Assembly: GCA_944385775.1 (NCBI GenBank)
Contig: CALWYM010000018.1
Coordinates: 1 to 8,139, forward strand
Origin: an uncultured Oscillospiraceae bacterium
GTDB lineage: Bacteria > Bacillota > Clostridia > Oscillospirales > Oscillospiraceae
Reading direction: 5' to 3'
Length of the DNA stretch: 8,139 bases
The stretch's first letter is position 1; each line of letters starts with the position of its first letter. Shown piece after piece: positions 1-5,683 of the stretch. A program made the position numbers and the translations under genes. The notes under the pieces were generated by a model. It searched no databases. It saw nothing but the letters and a program-made list of their open reading frames with translations, and had not been told where the DNA came from.

Positions 1-1461
1 GGGCATATGGTCGCCGAAGAAAACTATCACCACAGGCTCGGGACTTTCACGGTAGGAATTTATAAACTCCTCCATGCGAAGGGACGTATCCGCAACGCCT
101 GAAAGATAATTGTTCAGTATATTGTAGCTGCCGGTACTCATATTTGAGCCGTCAAGATAGCTCTCCTCCGGACTTGAATCCGGACTGTACGCGCCGTGGT
201 TCTGATATGTAACGCTGAAATTAAAATACGGCACAGATTTGTCCCTTCTGTCGTACAGCTCCCTTAGTATGGAGAAGAAAAATTCATCCGAGCGGTCATC
301 GGTATTATAGTCCTGAAGGAAGAAATATTCCTCCATTCCCAGATTCTTCTCCACATTCTCTCTGTTATAAAACCAGTTGTCCCCGGTGTGGAAACCTTCG
401 GCGTAGTATCCCTGGCTTCTGAGATAATATACGTATGAATTTGTAGCGCTGCGGTATTCGTCGCTCGTTGTATATCCGGTTAGAAAGCACCGCTCAGTAT
501 TCACCGTACCACCGCCAAATACGTTGGCTATTATATGCCCGTGAAGACTCTCCTCCATAATCCTGTGAAGGGGCGCGTACACACTATCATAAACAGGTAT
601 CTCCGGGTGTTCGCTAAGGTCAGAATAGGCCTCCAGCATAACGGCAATTATATTTACCTTCTTCTCCTGGGGAATATCTGTCTCCGTATAGGAAGCGAGG
701 ACAGCTTTTGCCTCGTTTTCGTCATAGCCCTCCGGCGGCGTTGGAATGGCATCCTTTACCGAATGAAGAAAAGGATACAAAAAGCCCTTGGAAACATAAA
801 TCTGAAGGTCGCTCCACAGATTATACTCCGCCGTATCGTTTGTTGCCGCATCATATACGCTGTCACTGGGGTACAGTGTAAAAATGAGCGTCACAAGCAC
901 GGCAAGAGTCAAAACAGCGCCTATAATCCTGACCCACCTGTTGCAAAGCCGTCCCTTCATAAACAGCGCTCCAAACAAAACGCCGAAGGCAAAGGTGGCG
1001 AAAACTAAAATTACCCTACCCGTTACTTCAAGGGTATATCGGGAAATTATCCCTGCCGCCTCTCCGGCAAGCACAAGATCAGAAGCTAAAAGCGGCTCAC
1101 TGCGGATACGGATTTTGTAGTAATTGACCAAAGTGCCGCCGTATATAATAATAGCCGAGAGCAAAAAGGCGCTCCACGCCCTGCCTGTGGCAAAATAGAA
1201 AAAAGCCACAAGCAAAAGGCAGGGCAACAGGTTAAGAGCCAGAATAAGCGGCTCTTTAAGGTAGGATAGGAACATAGCCCAGCCGGAGGCGTTAAGATAC
1301 ACTGAGCACACAAAAAGGCTTACAAGCCCCAGACCCAAAGCCATAAGGGCAAGCATTACGCCAATATAAATATAATGGGGAACAGTGTACTTTTTCCAGT
1401 AATTGTTGCCCTTTGAGGGACCTATCCCCCGGTTATAGGATATAATATCAAAGAAGTTCAT
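1..1461 (-). CDS. LTA synthase family / phosphoglycerol transferase (partial, C-terminus beyond left edge)
   Basis: An open frame runs from ATG at 1461 to the window edge with no stop, giving 487 residues. The N-terminus has five hydrophobic segments (about residues 30-54, 71-91, 97-115, 149-168 and 177-196), followed by an extracellular sulfatase-fold domain. Metal-site and catalytic residues are visible: E277 in VMLEAYSD, the presumed catalytic T319 in FGGGTVNTE, H358 in FHTGDNW followed by FYNR, H422 in QNHGAYS, and D484-H485 in FGDHMP at the very edge. Order and spacing resemble S. aureus LtaS (E255, T300, D475, H476). Family members transfer glycerol-phosphate from phosphatidylglycerol onto lipoteichoic acid or related polymers outside the membrane; the exact product here is unknown. 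Members are usually over 600 residues, so roughly the last quarter is missing. The start lies 2 bp after the glyS stop, with only a distant AAGGG 15 nt upstream, which suggests translational coupling. Confidence 0.93.
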   Translation of the reverse strand, partial: MNFFDIISYNRGIGPSKGNNYWKKYTVPHYIYIGVMLALMALGLGLVSLFVCSVYLNASGWAMFLSYLKEPLILALNLLPCLLLVAFFYFATGRAWSAFLLSAIIIYGGTLVNYYKIRIRSEPLLASDLVLAGEAAGIISRYTLEVTGRVILVFATFAFGVLFGALFMKGRLCNRWVRIIGAVLTLAVLVTLIFTLYPSDSVYDAATNDTAEYNLWSDLQIYVSKGFLYPFLHSVKDAIPTPPEGYDENEAKAVLASYTETDIPQEKKVNIIAVMLEAYSDLSEHPEIPVYDSVYAPLHRIMEESLHGHIIANVFGGGTVNTERCFLTGYTTSDEYRSATNSYVYYLRSQGYYAEGFHTGDNWFYNRENVEKNLGMEEYFFLQDYNTDDRSDEFFFSILRELYDRRDKSVPYFNFSVTYQNHGAYSPDSSPEESYLDGSNMSTGSYNILNNYLSGVADTSLRMEEFINSYRESPEPVVIVFFGDHMP

Positions 1462-1463
1462 TT

Positions 1464-2861
1464 TTAAAATTCAATGCCCTTGGCAATATAGCTTTCAAGC
1501 TCTGAAACTGGTAGACGCACCTGCTCCATGGAGTCTCTCTCTCTGACGGTCACGCAGCCGTCAGTCTCGGAATCAAAGTCATAGGTAACGCAGTAGGGCG
1601 TACCAATCTCGTCCTGGCGGCGGTAACGTTTGCCGATGGAGCCGGCATCGTCAAAGTCCACCATAAAGCTCTTGGAAAGCTGGTTTCTGATCTCCATAGC
1701 CTTGTCGGAAAGCTTTTTGGAAAGAGGCAGCACAGCGCACTTATAGGGCGCCAGGAACGGGTGAAGTCTGAGGACGACACGCACATCTTCCTTACCCTTT
1801 GCGTCAACAAGGTGCTCCTCGTCATATGCCTCACAGAGAAATGCCAGTGCAACTCTGTCGCAGCCCAACGACGGCTCAATTACATAGGGCACATAGTGCT
1901 CGTTAGTCTCCGGATCGAAATACTCAAGGCTCTTGCCCGAAGCCTCCTGATGGCGGCTAAGGTCATAATTTGTCCTGTCTGCAATACCCCAAAGCTCACC
2001 CCAGTCGGTAAATGGGAAGGCATACTCAATGTCTGTTGTTGCCTTTGAATAAAACGCCAGTTCCGCCGCCTCGTGGTCACGGAGACGGAGATTTTCCTCC
2101 TTGATTCCCAGCGAGAGAAGCCACTTGTAGCAGAAGTCTTTCCAATATGCAAACCACTCAAGGTCAGTTCCCGGCTTGCAGAAAAATTCACACTCCATCT
2201 GCTCAAATTCCCTTGTACGGAAGGTGAAGTTACCCGGCGTAATCTCGTTACGGAAAGCCTTGCCCACCTGGCAGACGCCGAAGGGAAGCTTTCTTCTTGT
2301 GGTACGCTGAATATTCGCGAAGTTCACGAATATTCCCTGGGCCGTCTCAGGACGGAGATAGCAGGTAGAGGAGGAATCCTCTGTAACGCCTATGGCTGTC
2401 TTAAACATGAGATTAAACTTTCTTATGGGGGTAAAATCGTGCTTTCCGCACACCGGGCACACAATATCCTCATGGTCGGCGATAAACGCATCCATCTCGT
2501 CAAAGCTCATGGCGTCCACATTTACCTCCGGGTGGGCGTCACCGATAAGCTTGTCCGCCCTGTGGCGGGCCTTGCAGCTGCGGCAATCCAGCAGCGGGTC
2601 TGAAAAGCTTGAAACGTGACCGGTGGTGACCCAAACCTGTGGGTTCATAAGAATTGCCGCGTCAAGACCCACATTATAGGGACTCTCCTGGACAAATTTC
2701 TTAAGCCATGCCTTTTTCACGTTATTTTTAAACTCCACTCCCAGCGGACCGTAATCCCAGGAGTTTGCAAGTCCGCCGTAAATTTCGCTGCCCGCGTAAA
2801 TATATCCCCGGTTCTTGCAGAGATTTACAATCATATCCAGTGTTTTTTCGCTGTTTTTCAT
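1464..2861 (-). CDS. glyS: Glycyl-tRNA synthetase, homodimeric alpha2 type
   Basis: Class II aminoacyl-tRNA synthetase of 465 residues, full length, charging tRNA-Gly in the cytoplasm. The N-terminal signature SEIYGGLANSWDYGPLG (residues 25-41) is the motif 1 region typical of the single-chain enzyme. C93, C96, C135 and C138 (CRSC and CPVC) form a likely zinc site. Motif 2 is in residues 198-226 (QVGKAFRNEITPG to EFEQMECEF). Motif 3 is around 329-345 (EPSLGCDRVALAFLCEAY). The C-terminal region from about 363 is the HGTP anticodon-binding domain, with DDAGSIGKRYRRQDEIGTP. The ATG at 2861 has a good AGGAG Shine-Dalgarno about 8 nt upstream. It is first in a leftward unit with the LTA-synthase-like gene, transcribed from a strong sigma-A-type promoter at 2963-2992. 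I see no T-box in the short leader. It is unlike the alpha2-beta2 GlyQ/GlyS enzyme, so the symbol refers to the single-chain form. Confidence 0.97.
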   Translation of the reverse strand: MKNSEKTLDMIVNLCKNRGYIYAGSEIYGGLANSWDYGPLGVEFKNNVKKAWLKKFVQESPYNVGLDAAILMNPQVWVTTGHVSSFSDPLLDCRSCKARHRADKLIGDAHPEVNVDAMSFDEMDAFIADHEDIVCPVCGKHDFTPIRKFNLMFKTAIGVTEDSSSTCYLRPETAQGIFVNFANIQRTTRRKLPFGVCQVGKAFRNEITPGNFTFRTREFEQMECEFFCKPGTDLEWFAYWKDFCYKWLLSLGIKEENLRLRDHEAAELAFYSKATTDIEYAFPFTDWGELWGIADRTNYDLSRHQEASGKSLEYFDPETNEHYVPYVIEPSLGCDRVALAFLCEAYDEEHLVDAKGKEDVRVVLRLHPFLAPYKCAVLPLSKKLSDKAMEIRNQLSKSFMVDFDDAGSIGKRYRRQDEIGTPYCVTYDFDSETDGCVTVRERDSMEQVRLPVSELESYIAKGIEF

Positions 2862-2876
2862 TATATATTCTCCTTT

Positions 2877-2895
2877 CCGCAGATGGCTTCTGCGG
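2877..2895 (-). promoter_or_regulatory. Hairpin just upstream of the glyS ribosome-binding site
   Basis: On the minus strand, CCGCAGA and TCTGCGG form a perfect 7-bp stem around a 5-nt loop (AGCCA). The hairpin ends at the GCGG that runs into the Shine-Dalgarno (AAAGGAG). It could modulate translation initiation or protect the mRNA 5' end. The role is inferred; only the base pairing is seen. Confidence 0.55.
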
Positions 2896-2922
2896 TTAAT
2901 AAAATATTCCCGATTTTAAAGG

Positions 2923-2947
2923 TCTGTGTTCCCGCTGTGGACACAGA
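2923..2947 (-). promoter_or_regulatory. Second hairpin in glyS leader
   Basis: TCTGTGT and ACACAGA form a 7-bp stem with an 11-nt loop, starting about 10 nt downstream of the predicted transcription start. No run of T follows, so it is not an intrinsic terminator. Together with the hairpin at 2877-2895 it fills most of a leader of roughly 95 nt. The leader is too short for a T-box and lacks the TGGNACCGCG-type sequence. It does not match a glycine riboswitch that I recognise. Confidence 0.45.
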
Positions 2948-2962
2948 TCGAGTAATTATAAC

Positions 2963-2992
2963 ATTATAGAGCTTTCCGCTCCTTTCTGTCAA
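2963..2992 (-). promoter_or_regulatory. Sigma-A-type promoter for glyS
   Basis: On the minus strand, a perfect -35 box TTGACA (2992-2987) and a perfect -10 box TATAAT (2968-2963) are separated by 18 bp. Both hexamers match the vegetative consensus, so strong constitutive initiation near 2956 is expected. It points into glyS and the LTA-synthase-like gene. Confidence 0.88.
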
Positions 2993-3009
2993 TGATTTAC
3001 CGGCTATTG

Positions 3010-3038
3010 TTTACAAAAGGTTCCGTTAAATGTATAAT
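3010..3038 (+). promoter_or_regulatory. Sigma-A-type promoter for the kinase-like gene
   Basis: TTTACA (3010-3015) and TATAAT (3033-3038) are separated by 17 bp, with transcription predicted to start near 3045. The -35 box lies only 17 bp from the -35 box of the opposing glyS promoter, so the two polymerase sites are back to back. A GGAGGT Shine-Dalgarno follows at 3059-3064. Confidence 0.85.
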
Positions 3039-3068
3039 CTAATGAAATAACATTTTCCGGAGGTCACC

Positions 3069-4109
3069 ATGGAAGAACTGCTGAAGCTTTTAAACGCCAC
3101 CTATGCCCTTCACCCAAAGATGGAGATTGGAGACGGGGTTAAATTTATTTTTCAAAACGAAATGGGTCCCGGTCATTTGGTCCCGGACATAAAGCAGGCA
3201 AAAGAACGGACAGAAGATGAACTGAAAAGCTGCGGGGAAAATAGCGAGCCCGCTCTTGAGAATCTGGGAAACAATCTATACAGACTCAACCTTCCCTCTT
3301 TCCGCGGAAAACTGTCCGGTAACACAATAGGTGCCATGTTCGCTCTTACATCGTCAATGGTAACGGGAAATAAAAGCCGTCTTGCAGAAAAGCTTTCCCT
3401 TTTAAGGGAGCTTCCCTTTCCGAAAGCCGAGGCTGAATCATTTCTTGAAAGATACACTGCCGCGGGCTGTCCCGTTCAGTCCCATTCTGAGACATACCGC
3501 AAAGAGTATAACCCGGCATATCGTCTTATTCACCGGAATTTTGCCCAAAGCCTTGATGCCTTTATAGCCGTGGAGAAGCTGGTGTCTTCTTCTCTTGAGA
3601 GGATTATAATTTCCATTGACGGGGACTGTGCCTCTGGCAAAAGCACTCTGGGGCGGCTTTTGGCAGCTGTTTATGACGGAAATCTTTTCTGCGCCGACGA
3701 CTATTTCCTGCCTGCGGAAAAGCGCACGGCGGAACGCCTTTCCGAGCCTGGCGGCAACATGGACAGAGAAAGACTGTTTGACGAGGTTATAGCTCCACTT
3801 AAAGCCGGTTTGGCTCCATCCATACGCCGCTTTGACTGCCATACCATGACTTTGGGACAGTGGGAGCATTTTCCACAAAAGCGTGTGAACATTGTGGAGG
3901 GAAGTTACAGCCAGCACCCGCTTTTGCGGTCTGCGTACAACTTAAATATAGCTGTCACTACGGACCCTGAAACCCAGCTTCGCCGCATTGCCGGTCGTGA
4001 CGGTGAAGGAGCCCTGCCTGCCTTCAGGGAACGCTGGATTCCCATGGAGAAAAAATGCTTTGAGTATTTTTCCACATTTGAGTCGGCAGATGTGGTAATT
4101 ACCACCTGA
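3069..4109 (+). CDS. Uridine-kinase-like P-loop NTPase with uncharacterised N-terminal half
   Basis: Protein of 346 residues with two parts. Residues from about 150 onward look like the uridine kinase/phosphoribulokinase P-loop family. They include a Walker A motif DGDCASGKST (184-193), CADDYFLP with D210-D211 where the nucleoside-binding acidic residues are expected, VEGSYSQHP (276-284), and an arginine-rich lid-like stretch RRIAGRDG (305-312) followed by FRERWIPMEKKCFEYF. Residues 1-135 are a separate soluble region with VKFIFQNEMGPGHLVPDI and LYRLNLPSF; I recall similar N-terminal regions in Clostridia homologues but know no assigned function. The substrate is unproven: uridine is one option, another small hydroxylated metabolite is another. 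It is cytoplasmic, with no signal peptide or membrane segment. It has its own promoter and GGAGG at 5-nt spacing. It is probably a single-gene transcript, since a new promoter lies downstream. Confidence 0.85.
   Translation: MEELLKLLNATYALHPKMEIGDGVKFIFQNEMGPGHLVPDIKQAKERTEDELKSCGENSEPALENLGNNLYRLNLPSFRGKLSGNTIGAMFALTSSMVTGNKSRLAEKLSLLRELPFPKAEAESFLERYTAAGCPVQSHSETYRKEYNPAYRLIHRNFAQSLDAFIAVEKLVSSSLERIIISIDGDCASGKSTLGRLLAAVYDGNLFCADDYFLPAEKRTAERLSEPGGNMDRERLFDEVIAPLKAGLAPSIRRFDCHTMTLGQWEHFPQKRVNIVEGSYSQHPLLRSAYNLNIAVTTDPETQLRRIAGRDGEGALPAFRERWIPMEKKCFEYFSTFESADVVITT
4092..4105. repeat. 14-bp perfect palindrome at the end of the kinase-like gene
   Basis: GTGGTAATTACCAC is a perfect palindrome overlapping the last codons (VVITT) just before the TGA. 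As RNA it could make a 5-bp stem with an AATT loop. The nearest T-run (4135-4140) is about 30 nt away, so it is not a convincing terminator. It may be a protein-binding site or chance. Confidence 0.4.
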
Positions 4110-4188
4110 CAGGCTTCGGAGCAAGGGCAATTCTGTTTTTTAACCCCAACTTCCCTGCCTTTTCCCGGGATTTTTACCTATTGCACTC

Positions 4189-4217
4189 TTGTAATTGCCC
4201 GGCAAACCTATTATAAT
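4189..4217 (+). promoter_or_regulatory. Predicted promoter for the MBOAT/AlgX-like gene group
   Basis: A perfect -10 TATAAT (4212-4217) lies 17 bp from a moderate -35 TTGTAA (4189-4194), with transcription predicted near 4224. The spacer contains the palindrome TTGCC-C-GGCAA (4195-4205). A palindrome between -35 and -10 is a classic repressor position, so regulated expression is possible; the operator role is inferred. Confidence 0.7.
4195..4205. promoter_or_regulatory. Candidate operator palindrome inside promoter spacer
   Basis: TTGCCCGGCAA has 5-bp arms around one base, directly between the -35 and -10 boxes. A further TTGCCC occurs at 4232-4237 just downstream of the predicted start, and GGGCAA occurs at 4125-4130. 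The repeated half-site makes regulation a little more plausible, but the arms are short and may be chance. Confidence 0.35.
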
Positions 4218-4260
4218 GTGTGGTGAATATTTTGCCCTTTTATGGCTGACTTTATTGAAA

Positions 4261-4273
4261 GGGGGGGGGAGGA
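4261..4273 (+). promoter_or_regulatory. Ribosome-binding site with nine-G homopolymer
   Basis: Nine consecutive G (4261-4269) run directly into AGGA, giving GGGAGGA as Shine-Dalgarno, 9 nt before the ATG at 4283. The tract is in the predicted 5' untranslated leader, so slippage would alter spacing or leader structure rather than the reading frame. An in-frame TGA at 4256-4258 rules out a longer protein start upstream of the tract. Confidence 0.7.
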
Positions 4274-4282
4274 TTTGGACAA

Positions 4283-5674
4283 ATGAATTTCGATTCGGCG
4301 TTTTTTATGTTTTTCTTTTTCCCGGTCCTCGCTGTGTTTTACCTTTTTTTGCCCAAAGCCGGTATCAGAAGGGTAATTTTATTTCTTTGCGGCATTTTGT
4401 TTTACGCCTTCGGTTCTTTGTCCGGCGTTTTCATACTGCTTTGCTCCTGTCTTGCAAACTACCTTTTCCGAGAGGTAATTATAAGGACAAAAAGCAAGGG
4501 CTTAATGGCGCTTGGCGTAACGGCAAACCTTGGTTTTCTCTTTACATATAAGTATCTGAGCTTTTTGATTTCCGATATTCTGGGCTTTACCATGGGTTCA
4601 TTTAGTCTTGCTGCGCCTCTGGGAATTTCATTTTACACCTTTAAGGCAATAAGTTCCCTTGTGGACGGGTATAAAAAGCCGGAGGAAAATGGCGGAAATC
4701 TTTTTGATTACGGGCTGTACCTTTCCTTTTTCCCCCAGATTCTTGCCGGACCTATTACGCGGTACAGTGACATGGTTCCCCAACTGCGGGCTCCTGCCGT
4801 TTCGGCTCAGGTCTGCGCCTACGGTATGGGAAAGTTTATAATCGGTCTCGGTGAAAAGCTTATTATCTCCGCGCCCCTTGGGGCTGTGGTGGATAAGGTT
4901 TTCGCCTCCCCGGCGCTTGACGCCTCTCTTGGGTGGCTTGGGGCTGTGGGCTACACACTTCAGCTTTATTTTGACTTTGCCGGATACAGCCACATGGCAA
5001 TAGGTCTTGGTGAAATTTTCGGTATAAAATGCGGTAAGAACTTTGATTTTCCCTATATTGCTGACTCTATTACAAGTTTCTGGCGGAGGTGGCACATTTC
5101 CCTCTCCACCTGGTTTAAGGATTATTTATACATACCCCTTGGCGGAAACAGAAAGGGAAAATACAGAACTGCCCTTAACAAGGCTATCGTCTTTACCCTT
5201 TGCGGACTGTGGCACGGAGCCGCCTTTACCTACGTTTTATGGGGACTGTGGCACGGACTGCTTTCCGCACTGGAAAGTCTCAGGATAATAGATACAAAGA
5301 AGCTGGGAAAGAGCTTTTTCGGAAAAGCTCTCTGCCATATATATACCCTTCTTGCTGTGTGCCTGGGCTTTGTTATGTTCCGCGCCGAAAGCGTAGAGCA
5401 GGGCTTTAGGGTTATTTCGGCAATGTTTTCCTTTGGCAGCGCCGGTGTATACACGGAAGTTTTGTTCCACTCACTTTTTACCGTCCGCACAGTTTTTCTT
5501 TTGATTTTCGCTGCAATATTCTCCACCGATTATCCAAAAAAGCTGTGGAACGCCATTCCATCCCGACCTGTCCGTGAAATTTGCGGCGGCGCCGCGCTGC
5601 TTACCGTTCTTGCAGTATCGGTAACAAGTCTTGCTGCCGGCGGTTTCGCTCCATTTATATACTTGCAGTTCTGA
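4283..5674 (+). CDS. MBOAT-family membrane O-acyltransferase (AlgI-like)
   Basis: Polytopic membrane protein of 463 residues, the normal length for AlgI/DltB-type MBOAT enzymes. Many hydrophobic segments span it from residue 6 to the C-terminus. Diagnostic motifs are LAGPITRYSDM (154-164), YFDFAGYSHMAIGLG (229-243), SFWRRWHISLSTWFKDYLYIPLGG with H271, and CGLWHGAAFTYVLWGLWHG with H311, the family's presumed catalytic histidine in the membrane tunnel. Such enzymes take an acyl group from a cytoplasmic donor and pass it to an extracytoplasmic partner that loads a polymer. The partner is the next gene, 9 bp downstream. No DltA/DltC-like genes are in the window, so an acetyl-CoA-fed polysaccharide O-acetylation system is more likely than teichoic acid D-alanylation, though the acyl group and polymer are not shown by sequence. 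It is first in the rightward group, with its own promoter and an unusual poly-G ribosome-binding site. Confidence 0.93.
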   Translation: MNFDSAFFMFFFFPVLAVFYLFLPKAGIRRVILFLCGILFYAFGSLSGVFILLCSCLANYLFREVIIRTKSKGLMALGVTANLGFLFTYKYLSFLISDILGFTMGSFSLAAPLGISFYTFKAISSLVDGYKKPEENGGNLFDYGLYLSFFPQILAGPITRYSDMVPQLRAPAVSAQVCAYGMGKFIIGLGEKLIISAPLGAVVDKVFASPALDASLGWLGAVGYTLQLYFDFAGYSHMAIGLGEIFGIKCGKNFDFPYIADSITSFWRRWHISLSTWFKDYLYIPLGGNRKGKYRTALNKAIVFTLCGLWHGAAFTYVLWGLWHGLLSALESLRIIDTKKLGKSFFGKALCHIYTLLAVCLGFVMFRAESVEQGFRVISAMFSFGSAGVYTEVLFHSLFTVRTVFLLIFAAIFSTDYPKKLWNAIPSRPVREICGGAALLTVLAVSVTSLAAGGFAPFIYLQF

Positions 5675-5683
5675 GGTGGTGGA

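Larger units (their letters stand above)
4110..4282 (+). other. Intergenic region between kinase-like gene and MBOAT gene
   Basis: This 173-bp stretch has no supported gene. It contains a T-rich run at 4135-4140 without a strong preceding stem, the palindrome TCCCGGGA at 4163-4170 followed by ATTTTT, and the promoter at 4189-4217 with an internal palindrome. The nine-G run at the ribosome-binding site is at its right end. An 8-bp inverted repeat, GGGCAATT (4125-4132) and AATTGCCC (4193-4200), brackets about 60 bp. No confident intrinsic terminator for the upstream gene is seen. Confidence 0.5.

Noticed and set aside
535..1008. Plus-strand open frame of 157 codons
   Set aside because: It is opposite the LTA-synthase-like gene, whose transmembrane segments and catalytic motifs establish the minus frame as real.
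2073..2603. Plus-strand open frame of 176 codons opposite glyS
   Set aside because: It is a shadow of the unmistakable glyS frame, with no independent start signals or recognisable domains.
4163..4175. TCCCGGGA followed by ATTTTT as an intrinsic terminator
   Set aside because: The 8-bp palindrome has no room for a loop and so cannot make a stable stem.
4125..4200. 8-bp inverted repeat GGGCAATT / AATTGCCC as transposon end or terminator
   Set aside because: The arms are short and 60 bp apart, with no target duplication, transposase or T-run. It fits chance or regulatory half-sites better.
4195..4551. Plus-strand open frame starting MPGKPIIMCG
   Set aside because: It starts inside the promoter spacer upstream of the -10 box, overlaps the MBOAT start in another frame and has no Shine-Dalgarno.
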